A model generated the notes under the pieces. That model worked only from the letters and a program-made list of their open reading frames with translations, was not told the DNA's origin and made no database searches. 64,000 bases of DNA from assembly GCF_018130825.1 (NCBI RefSeq), contig NZ_JAFCJS010000008.1:310001-374000 (forward strand), in the 5' to 3' direction. A program made the translations under genes and the position numbers. Below, in pieces: positions 26,227-34,889 of this stretch; within the stretch, counting starts at the first letter, position 1; each line of letters starts with the position of its first letter. The stretch comes from Bradyrhizobium liaoningense. Its GTDB lineage: Bacteria > Pseudomonadota > Alphaproteobacteria > Rhizobiales > Xanthobacteraceae.

Positions 26227-27150
26227 ATGGACAGACTGCTCCAACTCGAAGTCTTCTCCAAAACCGCCGAGCTCGGCAGCCTGTCCAAGGCCGCCGAAAT
26301 CCTGCGGATGTCGAATGCGGCCGCCAGCCGTCACCTCAGCGCGCTGGAAGATCGGCTGGCGGTCCGGCTGATCGAGCGCAACACGCGCCGGCAATGGCTG
26401 ACTGAGGCAGGGCAGGAGCTGCTGCAGCGCTGCAGCACGCTACTGAACGAACTCGCCGAAGCCGAGGACGCTGTTTCCGATCGCGCGCTGTCGCCAAAAG
26501 GCATGTTGCGCGTGACGAGCTCGCTGTCCTTCGCGATGATCTATCTCGCGCCGATGCTGCCGGCGTTCCGCGCGCTCTATCCTGATCTCAGCGTGCAGAT
26601 CATCAGCGCGAACCGCTATCTGGACTTCATCGAGGCTGGCATCGACGTCGCGATCCGCACGCGGGAGCACGAGCCGGATTCCAACATCGTCGTCCGCCGC
26701 ATCGGCCAGATGCACCGCGTGCTCGCGGCTGCCCCGTCATATCTGGAGAAGCACGGCCTGCCGGAGCACCCCGCCGATCTCGCCCGCCACAACATGCTGA
26801 TCTACAACCTTGCCAACGATCCTTATTCGCTGCGGCTAAGCAAGGGCAGCGCGACGCAGACCGTCCGGATCGCGCCGACGCTCGACAGTAATGACGGCCA
26901 GATCATCTGCGGCGCGGCGCGTGCGGGGCTCGGCATCCTGATCCAGCCGCTCTACATCGTGCAGAGCGATATCGCGGCCGGCCGGCTGGTGCCCGTCCTG
27001 AGCGGCTGGGAGCTGCCGCTACTCACCATGAACATCGCCTATCAAAACCGCGTTCGGCTGCCCGCCAAGATCAGGGTCTTTTCCGACTTCCTGGTCGCTC
27101 ATATCCGCGAGCGTTCAGAGCCGGGGATATGGATCGACGCGACGAAGTAA
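26227..27150 (+). CDS. LysR-type transcriptional regulator
   Basis: 307 residues. The N-terminal winged HTH is 'MDRLLQLEVFSKTAELGSLS', 'AAEILRMSNAAASRHLSALE', 'RLAVRLIERNTRRQWLTEAG'. It is followed by a linker helix and a LysR substrate-binding domain ('GMLRVTSSLSFAMIYLAPML', 'FIEAGIDVAIRTREHEPDSN', 'NDGQIICGAARAGLGILIQP'). It is transcribed away from the catabolic operon and probably controls both directions through the shared 107-base intergenic region. The start lacks a recognisable ribosome site because an inverted-repeat arm occupies that position. The co-inducer is unknown; a pathway aromatic or maleylacetate-type intermediate is usual for such regulators. Confidence 0.9.
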   Translation: MDRLLQLEVFSKTAELGSLSKAAEILRMSNAAASRHLSALEDRLAVRLIERNTRRQWLTEAGQELLQRCSTLLNELAEAEDAVSDRALSPKGMLRVTSSLSFAMIYLAPMLPAFRALYPDLSVQIISANRYLDFIEAGIDVAIRTREHEPDSNIVVRRIGQMHRVLAAAPSYLEKHGLPEHPADLARHNMLIYNLANDPYSLRLSKGSATQTVRIAPTLDSNDGQIICGAARAGLGILIQPLYIVQSDIAAGRLVPVLSGWELPLLTMNIAYQNRVRLPAKIRVFSDFLVAHIRERSEPGIWIDATK

Positions 27151-27162
27151 ACGGAAGCATCC

Positions 27163-28608
27163 ATGTATCTCGGCATCGATCTCGGCACCTCGGCGGTCAA
27201 GACCGTTCTCGTCGACGATGCCCAGCGCGTGATTGCAAGCGAGAGCCGGCCGCTCGCGACCACCTCGCCGCAATCGGGCTATTACGAGCAGGACCCCGCG
27301 CAGTGGATCGATGCGACCTTTGCGACGCTTGATGCCCTCAAGGCGTCGCACGCCGACGCGTTGGCGGCGGTCCTAGGCATCGGACTGTCCGGCCAGATGC
27401 ATGGCGCCACGCTGCTCGATGCGAGCTCGAGACCCTTGCGGCCCTGCATCCTCTGGAACGACGGACGCTCTGCCGCCGAGTGTCGTATCCTGGAGCAACG
27501 CTGGCCCGACTTGCACGCGGTGACGGGCAACAAGGCAATGGCCGGATTCACCGCGCCAAAGCTGCTCTGGATCGCGACGCACGAGCCGGAGATCTTTGCG
27601 GCGACGAAACTCGTCCTGCTGCCAAAGGCCTATTTGCGCTTGGTGCTATCAGGCGAGGCCATCGAAGATGTCTCGGACGCATCGGGATCGCTGTGGCTCG
27701 ACGCTGCGCGCCGTGACTGGTCGGACGCCGCACTGGCAGCAACCGGCCTGACGCGCGAGCACATGCCGCGTCTGGTCGAGGGATGCGCGCCTGCAACGAC
27801 GCTGCGCAACGAACTCGCGCGGCGCTGGGGCATGACAAGGCAGCCGATCATCGCGGGCGGCGCCGGCGACAATCCGGCCGGCGCTGTTGGCATCGGTGCG
27901 ATCGCGCCGGGAACCGCGTTCATATCGCTGGGAACCTCAGGGGCCTTGCTGGCGCCGACCAACAGAATAGCCGCCAATCCCGATCGCGTCGTGCACACGT
28001 TCTGCCACGCCATTCCCGCCATGTGGATTCAAGCCGGCGCGATCCTCTCGGCCGCCTCCTGCCTCGCCTGGGCCGCGCGCCTGTTCGGCGTCACCGAGGC
28101 CGAGTTGCTGGCGCCGCTTGGCGCGCGCCCGCAGGCGCCGTCGCCGGTGAGCTTCCTGCCTTATCTCGCGGGTGAGCGGACGCCCCACGACGATCCCGCC
28201 GTGCGCGGCATGCTCAATGGCCTGAGCCACGGCACCGATCGCGGGATGATCGTGCAGGCGGTGCTCGAAGGCGTTGCCTTCGCGCTTGCCGATTGCCGCG
28301 ACGCGCTCGCCGATGCCGGCATTGCGCTTGCGGAAGCCGATGTCATTGGCGGCGGTTCACGATCCCCGTACTGGCTCGCGGTGCTGGCCAACGTGCTGAA
28401 CGTTCCGATCCATCGCTTCGCCGGAGGCGAGACCGGCGCGGCGTTCGGTGCGGCAAGATTGGGGCGGCTTGCTGTCACGGGTGAGGCAATCACCGCCGTG
28501 TGCACGCGGCCGCAGCGCGTCGAGACGTTTGAACCCGACGCTGGATTGGCCGATGCCTATGCCGAGCGGCTTCCCGCCTGGCGCGAACTGTATCGGCCGC
28601 GCCACTAG
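27163..28608 (+). CDS. xylB: Xylulokinase-like FGGY carbohydrate kinase
   Basis: 481 residues. The N-terminal ATPase-fold motif is 'MYLGIDLGTSAVKTVLVDD', followed by 'GIGLSGQMHGATLLDA' (the xylulokinase 'SGQMHG' signature) and 'RPCILWNDGRSAAECR'. C-terminal motifs are 'GGAGDNPAGAVGIGAIAPGT', 'SLGTSGALLAP' and 'ALADAGIALAEADVIGGGSR'. It phosphorylates a ketose or polyol with ATP, D-xylulose being the family reference. No xylose isomerase or pentitol dehydrogenase is encoded nearby, so the true sugar is uncertain. It starts 12 bases after the lysR stop with a GGAAG ribosome site and precedes a sugar ABC transporter, so uptake and phosphorylation are probably linked. Confidence 0.85.
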   Translation: MYLGIDLGTSAVKTVLVDDAQRVIASESRPLATTSPQSGYYEQDPAQWIDATFATLDALKASHADALAAVLGIGLSGQMHGATLLDASSRPLRPCILWNDGRSAAECRILEQRWPDLHAVTGNKAMAGFTAPKLLWIATHEPEIFAATKLVLLPKAYLRLVLSGEAIEDVSDASGSLWLDAARRDWSDAALAATGLTREHMPRLVEGCAPATTLRNELARRWGMTRQPIIAGGAGDNPAGAVGIGAIAPGTAFISLGTSGALLAPTNRIAANPDRVVHTFCHAIPAMWIQAGAILSAASCLAWAARLFGVTEAELLAPLGARPQAPSPVSFLPYLAGERTPHDDPAVRGMLNGLSHGTDRGMIVQAVLEGVAFALADCRDALADAGIALAEADVIGGGSRSPYWLAVLANVLNVPIHRFAGGETGAAFGAARLGRLAVTGEAITAVCTRPQRVETFEPDAGLADAYAERLPAWRELYRPRH

Positions 28609-28644
28609 CATCGCCTTTGATGCTGCATTCCGGTGTGTTCGGTA

Positions 28645-28673
28645 TTGCCCTGTGCCGCGGCCTTTTGTTTAAT
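28645..28673 (+). promoter_or_regulatory. Candidate promoter of the second CUT2 operon
   Basis: TTGCCC (28645-28650), a 17-base spacer, then TTTAAT (28668-28673; five of six match TATAAT). It sits in the 132-base gap before the ATPase gene, whose GGGAGG ribosome site precedes ATG 28741. Confidence 0.5.
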
Positions 28674-28740
28674 GCGCGAACCGCGCTGACAAGAATGACT
28701 GAGACGCGGGTAGGAAACGCATTGTGCGCCGGGAGGCACG

Positions 28741-30264
28741 ATGAACGATCCGATCCTGGAGATGCGCGGGGTCTCAAAGACCTTCTTTGGCATCAAGGCG
28801 CTGCGTGCCGTCGATCTCACCGTCTATGCCGGCGAAATTCATGCTCTGATGGGTGAGAACGGCGCCGGCAAATCGACGCTAATGAAGATCCTGTCCGGCG
28901 CGTACAGACCCGATCCCGGCGGCGAGATCCGCATCGAGGGCAGCCCGGTGCGGATCGAAGGTCCGCTCGGCGGCCGCGCCGCGGGCATCTCCATCATCTA
29001 TCAGGAGCTGTCGCTGGCTCCCAATCTCAGCGTTGCCGAGAATATCTATTTGGGCCGGGAGATATCGCGCTCGGGTTTGCTGGCGCGCGGCGCCATGCGC
29101 GAGGGCGTCGGGCCGATCCTGAAGCGGCTGGGCGCGGATTTCCTGCCGTCGACGCTGGTGGCGCATCTGTCCATGGGCCAGCGGCAATTGGTCGAGATCG
29201 CCCGAGCGCTGCACGCCAGATCAAAGATCCTGATCATGGACGAGCCGACCACCTCGTTGTCGGCCGCCGAAAGCGAGCGGCTGTTCGCGCTGATCCGCCA
29301 GCTTCGCTCCGAGGGGCTTGCCATCATCTACATCTCGCATCGCATGGACGAGGTCTACGCGCTCGGCGATCGCGTCACCGTGCTGCGCGACGGCCGGCTG
29401 GTCGGGTCGCTCGACAAGCCCGACATTCGCGCCGACACCATCGTCCGCCTGATGGTCGGGCGTGACGTCTCCTCGTTCTACAAGAAGGATCATGATCCGG
29501 AGGCGGGACGGGGACATCCCGTGCTTGCAGCGATCGACATGGCGGACGGCCAGCGCGTCAAGGGTTGCTCGCTCACCGTGCATGCGGGTGAGGTGGTCGG
29601 TCTCGCCGGCCTGATCGGCGCCGGCCGCACCGAGCTTGCACATCTCATCATCGGCGCGGCGCCCAAAACCTCCGGCCGGCTCGAGCTGGAGGGACGCCCG
29701 GTCGAGATCCGCACGCCGGGCGAGGCGTTGGAGGCCGGGATTGCCTATCTGACCGAGGACAGGAAGGCGCTCGGCCTGTTTCTCGACATGTCCTGCCTCG
29801 ACAACATCAATCTCGCCGTGCTCGGGCGCGATGCGAAGCTCGGCTGGGTCCTGGATCGCGATAAGGCGCGTGAGCGCGCCGATCGGGCCTTCACAGGACT
29901 CAGCATCCGCGCCGCCAATGTCGGCGTCCCCGCCGGTGGCCTGTCCGGCGGCAACCAGCAGAAGGTGCTGCTGTCGCGGCTGCTCGCCATTGCGCCAAAA
30001 GTCCTGATCCTCGACGAGCCGACGCGCGGCGTCGACGTCGGCGCCAAGTCCGAGATCTATTCGATCATCGATAATCTCGCCAAGGTCGGCACCGCGATCC
30101 TCGTCATCTCGTCCGATCTGCCCGAGATCATCGGCATCTGCGACCGCGTCGTCGTGATGCGTAGCGGGCACATCGCCGGTGAGGTCACCCGCGGCCCGGA
30201 TTCGCCGCTGACGCAGGAAGACATCATGGCGCTTGCCACGGGGATGGAGCATCTCGATGCCTGA
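28741..30264 (+). CDS. CUT2 sugar ABC transporter ATP-binding protein (second system)
   Basis: 507 residues with two tandem nucleotide-binding domains. The first is intact ('LMGENGAGKSTLMKILSG', 'LSMGQRQLVEIARALHA', 'KILIMDEPTTSLS'). The second has the degenerate P-loop 'AGLIGAGRTELAHLIIGA' but 'LSGGNQQKVLLSRLLAI' and 'KVLILDEPTRGVDVGAKSEI' are intact. The domain plan is that of RbsA, XylG and MglA. It energises import with the downstream permease and binding protein. It differs clearly from the ATPase at 18552-20075, so the two systems are not a recent duplication. Confidence 0.9.
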   Translation: MNDPILEMRGVSKTFFGIKALRAVDLTVYAGEIHALMGENGAGKSTLMKILSGAYRPDPGGEIRIEGSPVRIEGPLGGRAAGISIIYQELSLAPNLSVAENIYLGREISRSGLLARGAMREGVGPILKRLGADFLPSTLVAHLSMGQRQLVEIARALHARSKILIMDEPTTSLSAAESERLFALIRQLRSEGLAIIYISHRMDEVYALGDRVTVLRDGRLVGSLDKPDIRADTIVRLMVGRDVSSFYKKDHDPEAGRGHPVLAAIDMADGQRVKGCSLTVHAGEVVGLAGLIGAGRTELAHLIIGAAPKTSGRLELEGRPVEIRTPGEALEAGIAYLTEDRKALGLFLDMSCLDNINLAVLGRDAKLGWVLDRDKARERADRAFTGLSIRAANVGVPAGGLSGGNQQKVLLSRLLAIAPKVLILDEPTRGVDVGAKSEIYSIIDNLAKVGTAILVISSDLPEIIGICDRVVVMRSGHIAGEVTRGPDSPLTQEDIMALATGMEHLDA

Positions 30265-31297
30265 CAACGGTGCTTCGGAGGCTAAGGCCGCCCCGACGAC
30301 GACCAACGGCGCTGCCGCAGAGACAAGGCGCCAGCGGATGAGGATGCTGATCAGCGCACTCGGCATGCTGCCGGTGCTGCTGATCCTCTGCATCGGCTTC
30401 CACGTGTTGTCCGAGGGCCGCTTCTTCACCGGGCAAAATCTCGGCATCGTGCTGCAGCAGGCGGCGGTGAACACCGTGCTGGCCGCAGGCATGACCTTCG
30501 TCATCCTTACCGGCGGCATCGATCTCTCGGTCGGCTCGATCCTGGCGGCTTCCGCGATGGCCGGATTGACGCTCTCCAAGCTGCCGGAGCTCGGGATGCT
30601 GTGGCTGCCGGCCGCACTGCTCACGGGCCTCGGCTTCGGTATCGTCAACGGCGCGCTGATTGCACTCCTTCGGCTGCCGCCCTTCATCGTCACGCTCGGC
30701 TCGCTCACCGCGGTGCGCGGCCTGGCGCGACTGCTCGGCGCCGACACCACCGTGTTCAATCCATCCATTCCCTATGCCTTCATCGGCAACGGCTCGCTGA
30801 CGCTCGTTCCCGGCGTCGCGTCGATCCCGTGGCTCTCCGTGATCGCTCTGCTCGTCATCTTCGTTTCGTGGCTGGTGCTGCGCCGGACCGTACTCGGCGT
30901 GCACATCTATGCGGTGGGCGGCAATGAAAGCGCGGCGCGGCTTGCCGGCATCAAGGTGTGGGCCGTGCTGATCTTCGTCTACGGCGTCTCCGGCCTTTTC
31001 GCCGGGCTCGGCGGCGCCATGCAGGCGGCGCGGCTCTATGCGGCCAACGGCCTTCAGCTCGGCCAATCCTATGAGCTCGATGCGATCACCGCCGTGATCC
31101 TCGGCGGCACCTCCTTCGTCGGCGGCATCGGCTCGATCTGGGGCACGCTGGTCGGCGCGCTGATCATCGCCGTTCTGTCCAACGGCCTCATCCTCATCGG
31201 TGTCTCCGACATCTGGCAATATGTGATCAAGGGCCTGGTGATCATCGGCGCGGTGGCACTGGATCGCTACCGGCTGCAAGGCTCCGCCAGGACTTGA
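30257..31297 (+). CDS. CUT2 sugar ABC transporter permease (second system)
   Basis: 346 residues from ATG 30257, which overlaps the ATPase stop by eight bases. A hydrophilic N-terminal tail precedes about nine membrane segments. Hallmarks are 'TVLAAGMTFVILTGGIDLSV', 'GFGIVNGALIALLRLPPFIV', 'AVGGNESAARLAGIKVWAVL', 'SYELDAITAVILGGTSFVGG' and 'GTLVGALIIAVLSNGLILI'. The protein most resembles RbsC-type permeases. There is only one permease gene here, so the channel is presumably a homodimer, in contrast to the two-permease system to the left. Confidence 0.9.
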   Translation: MPDNGASEAKAAPTTTNGAAAETRRQRMRMLISALGMLPVLLILCIGFHVLSEGRFFTGQNLGIVLQQAAVNTVLAAGMTFVILTGGIDLSVGSILAASAMAGLTLSKLPELGMLWLPAALLTGLGFGIVNGALIALLRLPPFIVTLGSLTAVRGLARLLGADTTVFNPSIPYAFIGNGSLTLVPGVASIPWLSVIALLVIFVSWLVLRRTVLGVHIYAVGGNESAARLAGIKVWAVLIFVYGVSGLFAGLGGAMQAARLYAANGLQLGQSYELDAITAVILGGTSFVGGIGSIWGTLVGALIIAVLSNGLILIGVSDIWQYVIKGLVIIGAVALDRYRLQGSART

Positions 31298-31393
31298 AAG
31301 GCCGGGCGTTCAGCCGAGTGCGTTTGGTTCGAGATTCCGTTGCGGCAACTGGTCTGCCGCGCCGGAGACGAAGACAGACCAGGGAGGACGTCC

Positions 31394-32341
31394 ATGTTGA
31401 AGACGATCACGCTCGCCGGCGCCGCCATGGCGCTTGCCCTAAGCACCGCACCATCCTTCGCCAAGGAACTCAAGTCGATCGGCGTCTCGCTGGGATCGAT
31501 GGGCAACCCGTTCTTCGTCGCGCTGTCGAAGGGCGCCGAGTTCGAGGCGAAGAAGACCAATCCCAATGTGAAGATCACGGCGGTCGGTTTCGAATACGAC
31601 CTCGGCAAGCAGGTCACCCAGATCGACAATTTCATCGCCGCCGGCGTCGATCTGATCCTGCTCAACCCCGGCGATCCCAAGGCAATCGGGCCGGCGATCA
31701 AGAAGGCGCAAGGCGCAGGCATCGTCGTCGTCGCGGTCGACACCGCGGCCGAAGGCGCCGACGCCACCGTGACCACGAACAATGTGCAGGCCGGCGAGAT
31801 CTCCTGTCAGTACATCGTCGACAAGCTCGGCGGCAAGGGCGACGTCGTCATCGAGAACGGGCCGCAGGTCTCCGCTGTGATCGACCGCGTCGTCGGCTGC
31901 AAGAACGTCTTCTCGAAGAATCCCGGAATCAAGGTGTTGTCGAGCGACCAGGACGGCAAGGGCTCGCGCGAGGGCGGTCTTACCGTCGCGCAGGGCTATC
32001 TGACGCGCTTTCCCAAGATCGACGCCATCTTCGCCATCAACGATCCGCAGGCGATCGGCACCGACCTTGCGGCGCGCCAGCAGAACCGCACGGGCATCGT
32101 CATCACGGCGGTCGACGGCGCGCCCGATATCGAGGCGGCGCTGAAAGATCCGCAGTCGCCGCAGATCCAGGCCTCGGCTTCGCAGGACCCGTTCTTCATG
32201 GCGCGGCGGGCCGTGCAGGTCGGTGTCGGCATTCTCAACGGCCAGAAGCCCGCCTCGACCGTCGAGCTCCTGCCGTCCAAGCTCGTGACCAGGGACAACG
32301 TCGCCGAGTACAAGGGCTGGACCTCGGATCGCTCGCAGTAA
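31394..32341 (+). CDS. CUT2 sugar ABC transporter solute-binding protein (second system)
   Basis: 315 residues from ATG 31394 with GGAGG at 31383-31387. It has a Sec signal ('LAGAAMALALSTAPSFA-KEL') and a type I periplasmic-binding fold: 'SIGVSLGSMGNPFFVALSKG', 'QIDNFIAAGVDLILLNPGDP', 'GIVVVAVDTAAEGADATVTT', 'IDAIFAINDPQAIGTDLAA' and 'GIVITAVDGAPDIEAALKD'. It has two cysteines ('EISCQY' and 'VVGCKN') that could form a disulfide. The ligand is a sugar or polyol by family, and the adjacent FGGY kinase supports that. The gene is followed by a strong hairpin. Confidence 0.9.
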   Translation: MLKTITLAGAAMALALSTAPSFAKELKSIGVSLGSMGNPFFVALSKGAEFEAKKTNPNVKITAVGFEYDLGKQVTQIDNFIAAGVDLILLNPGDPKAIGPAIKKAQGAGIVVVAVDTAAEGADATVTTNNVQAGEISCQYIVDKLGGKGDVVIENGPQVSAVIDRVVGCKNVFSKNPGIKVLSSDQDGKGSREGGLTVAQGYLTRFPKIDAIFAINDPQAIGTDLAARQQNRTGIVITAVDGAPDIEAALKDPQSPQIQASASQDPFFMARRAVQVGVGILNGQKPASTVELLPSKLVTRDNVAEYKGWTSDRSQ

Positions 32342-32381
32342 GACGCGGTCCGCTACCGAGAACGCCCGAGACACGAGATGA

Positions 32382-32409
32382 CGGGCGGCGTTTTGTTCGA
32401 CGCCGCCCG
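32382..32409 (+). terminator. GC-rich hairpin after the second CUT2 operon
   Basis: CGGGCGGCGT (32382-32391), loop TTTGTTCG, ACGCCGCCCG (32400-32409): a perfect ten-pair stem 40 bases after the binding-protein stop. No T run follows, so termination strength is uncertain. Confidence 0.55.
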
Positions 32410-32509
32410 CCGCCGACACACCTGCACTGATCGGCCGTACGAGCGCGCTGGGCTGCCTGTTGTGTTAGCCTCGCACGATCTCGATCGGTCGATTCGGAAA
32501 GCACATCTC

Positions 32510-32977
32510 GTGAAAGCCAAGATATCCGGCACCGCGTGGCGGCATGCCAATATCGGTCGCCTGCTCAACAACGCCGTGCGGCGCTTCGAGGGCCGCGTGC
32601 TCGAATTGATGAGCGAGCGGGGACACGACGAGACGCGCATCGCTCATGTCAGCCTGACCCGCAATCTCGATGTGGAGGGGACGCGGCTCACCGAGCTCGC
32701 CCGCCGGGCGTCCATGAGCAAGCAGGCGATGGGCGAGCTGGTCGATCAATGCGCCGAGCTTGGTCTCGTCGATCGCATCGCGGACCCGACCGACCGGCGC
32801 GCGCGCATCGTCATGTTCACGCCCACGGGGCGCAAATGGCTGGATGCGTTTCGGGACGCCGTCGACGTCGCCGAGCAGGAAATGCGCGCCGAGCTCGGCA
32901 AGGCCACCATGGACGCGATCCTGAAGGGGCTGGCGGTCTATGGCGAGAGGTTCGACACACTCGAGGATGCCAATTAG
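32510..32977 (+). CDS. MarR-family transcriptional regulator
   Basis: 155 residues from GTG 32510 (GGAAA ten bases upstream). The winged HTH reads 'TRLTELARRASMSKQAMGEL', 'VDQCAELGLVDRIADPTDRR' and 'ARIVMFTPTGRKWLDAF', with the typical 'D-P-x-D-R-R-A' wing. Terminal helices ('HANIGRLLNNAVRRFEGRV' and a C-terminal acidic helix) form the dimer. It lies immediately upstream of, and in line with, the flavin hydroxylase gene; MarR proteins in this position usually repress the hydroxylase until a phenolic ligand binds. A repeat just after its stop may be its operator. Confidence 0.85.
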   Translation: MKAKISGTAWRHANIGRLLNNAVRRFEGRVLELMSERGHDETRIAHVSLTRNLDVEGTRLTELARRASMSKQAMGELVDQCAELGLVDRIADPTDRRARIVMFTPTGRKWLDAFRDAVDVAEQEMRAELGKATMDAILKGLAVYGERFDTLEDAN

Positions 32978-33015
32978 TCAGGCTACTTGACGATCTCGTC
33001 AGGCGACCTTACCAT
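32977..33015 (+). promoter_or_regulatory. Promoter with direct repeat upstream of the flavin hydroxylase
   Basis: TTGACG (32987-32992), a 17-base spacer and TACCAT (33010-33015) form a plausible promoter. GTCAGGCTAC (32977-32986) and GTCAGGCGAC (32998-33007) are near-identical direct repeats 21 bases apart, one just upstream of the -35 and one inside the spacer. This is a good position for repressor sites. Confidence 0.45.
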
Positions 33016-33044
33016 GCAAGATAGTGCTGGTAGGGAGAAGCGTC

Positions 33045-34733
33045 TTGGAAACACCTCTGACGGCCGCGGTGCTCATCGCGGGCGGGGGCCCTTGCGGGCT
33101 CATGCTGGCCAACGAGCTCGGCCGCCGCGGCGTGTCCGCGATCCTGGTCGATGAAAAGCCGGGCACGGCATTCAATCCGCAGGCCAATGCGACGCAGGCG
33201 CGCTCGATGGAGCATTATCGGCGGCTGGGTTTCGCCGACGAGATCAGGCGCGAAGGTCTGCCCGCGGACTATCCGACCGACGTTGCCTACTTCACGCGCT
33301 ACACTGCTTACGAGCTGGCGCGCTTTGCATTGCCGTCATCATCGCGCGCGGGCGAGCTGATCAAGGGCATGTCGGGCTCCTGGAGCGCGGGCGAGCTGCC
33401 GCATCGGGTCTCGCAGAAATATGTCGAGGCGGTGCTGCGCCGCCATGCCGAACGGCTCCCCGGAATCAAGCTCAACTACGGTCACCGGCTGATCGGCTAC
33501 GTCGAAAACAACGACGGCATCGTTGGTGAGGTCGAATGTCTCGACGATGGCAGCCGCTTCCAGGTCCGGGCCGACTTCCTCGTCGGCGCCGACGGGCCGC
33601 GCTCGCAAGTCCGTCAGTCGCTCGGCATCGTCTACGGTGGTGAGACCGGGACGCAGCGCGATTTCATGGGCGGCCGCATGCTGGCGGTTTATCTCCGCTC
33701 GCCGGAGTTCTACGCCAGCGTCCCGCACGCCAAGGCGTGGATGTACAATTGCTTCAACGGCGACCGCCGCGCCTTCATGGCCTCGGTGAACGGGCGCGAT
33801 GAATTCGCCTTTCACACGCAGCTCCGGCCGGGCGAGGATGAGAGCGCGATCACGGTCAGCGAGGCCAGGGGGGCGTTCCAGCGCGCCTGCGGCGCGCCCA
33901 TCCCATGCGAGGTGCTGTCGTTCCTGACCTGGACCGCCGGTCACGCGCTGGTCGCAAATGGGATGCAGCGGGGCAGGGTGTTCCTCGGCGGCGATGCGGC
34001 GCATCTGTTCACGCCGACCGGCGGGCTCGGCTACAACACCGCGATCGAGGATGCGGTCAATCTCGGCTGGAAGCTCGCAAGCGTCGTCAAGGGCGTGAGC
34101 CCCGCGGCGCTGCTCGATAGCTACGAGATCGAGCGGCGACCGGTGGCGCTGCGTAACACCGATTATGCGCGGCGCTTTGCCGACTCTCTCGGTCTCTTCG
34201 CACCCGCGCCGGACATCGAGGACGCCACGGACGCCGGCAGCGAGGCGCGGCGGATCGCGGGCGTCTATCTCGAACAGCATGCCCGTGCCGAATTCAACAT
34301 CCCCGGCGTCACCTTCGGCGGGCGCTACGACGGCTCGCCGATCATCGTCTCCGATGGCAGCCAGCCGCCGCCGGATGCTGCCAACGTCTACATCCCGAGC
34401 GCCTGTCCCGGCGGCCGCGCACCGCATACCTGGCTGGAGGACGGCGGGTCCCTGTACGACCTGTTCGGATTCGAATGGACGCTGCTCCAGTTCGGCGAAG
34501 TCGCGCCGGCTCACGCTGCGGTCGCGGAGGCCGTCCGCAAGCTCGGCGTCGACGTGAAGCTCGTCACGCTGCCGGCATCGTTGCGCGACCTCTATGAGGC
34601 CGATCTCGCCCTGATCCGTCCCGACCAGATCGTGGCCTGGCGCGGCGGCGCGTCCCAGGCCGGAACGATCGGACACATCCTTGCACGCGCGCTCGGGCAC
34701 GGCGCGAGCGATGGCGCGCGACTGGCAAGCTGA
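33045..34733 (+). CDS. FAD-dependent aromatic hydroxylase (class A flavin monooxygenase)
   Basis: 562 residues from TTG 33045, with GGGAG about seven bases upstream. Motifs are the FAD-binding 'VLIAGGGPCGLMLANELGRR', the FAD/NAD(P)H-binding 'FLVGADGPRSQVRQSLGI', and 'RVFLGGDAAHLFTPTGGLGY' with 'NTAIEDAVNLGWKLASVVKG'. The C-terminal region 'GGSLYDLFGFEWTLLQFG' through 'LYEADLALIRPDQIVAWRGG' is the thioredoxin-like domain of MhpA/PheA-type enzymes. It should hydroxylate a phenolic ring with NAD(P)H and O2. It is the best candidate in the locus for making the trihydroxybenzene used by the dioxygenase 11 kb away, but this link is inference. Confidence 0.85.
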   Translation: METPLTAAVLIAGGGPCGLMLANELGRRGVSAILVDEKPGTAFNPQANATQARSMEHYRRLGFADEIRREGLPADYPTDVAYFTRYTAYELARFALPSSSRAGELIKGMSGSWSAGELPHRVSQKYVEAVLRRHAERLPGIKLNYGHRLIGYVENNDGIVGEVECLDDGSRFQVRADFLVGADGPRSQVRQSLGIVYGGETGTQRDFMGGRMLAVYLRSPEFYASVPHAKAWMYNCFNGDRRAFMASVNGRDEFAFHTQLRPGEDESAITVSEARGAFQRACGAPIPCEVLSFLTWTAGHALVANGMQRGRVFLGGDAAHLFTPTGGLGYNTAIEDAVNLGWKLASVVKGVSPAALLDSYEIERRPVALRNTDYARRFADSLGLFAPAPDIEDATDAGSEARRIAGVYLEQHARAEFNIPGVTFGGRYDGSPIIVSDGSQPPPDAANVYIPSACPGGRAPHTWLEDGGSLYDLFGFEWTLLQFGEVAPAHAAVAEAVRKLGVDVKLVTLPASLRDLYEADLALIRPDQIVAWRGGASQAGTIGHILARALGHGASDGARLAS

Positions 34734-34745
34734 GCCATTTCCGCC

Positions 34746-34762
34746 GCCGCATCCAATGCGGC
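34746..34762. terminator. Short hairpin between convergent genes
   Basis: GCCGCAT (34746-34752), CCA, ATGCGGC (34756-34762), 12 bases after the hydroxylase stop. The seven-pair stem has no T run and may act for the rightward gene. Confidence 0.35.
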
Positions 34763-34889
34763 AGTGCGGCCAATGACTCCCGCGCTGGTCGATATTGCCG
34801 TCGATGACGCCTGTTCAGCCATCAGCGCTGAATTGCGAAGCGCCACGACAAACGGGCCGCGCCGCTACGCATCCTACATCCTTTGCGAG

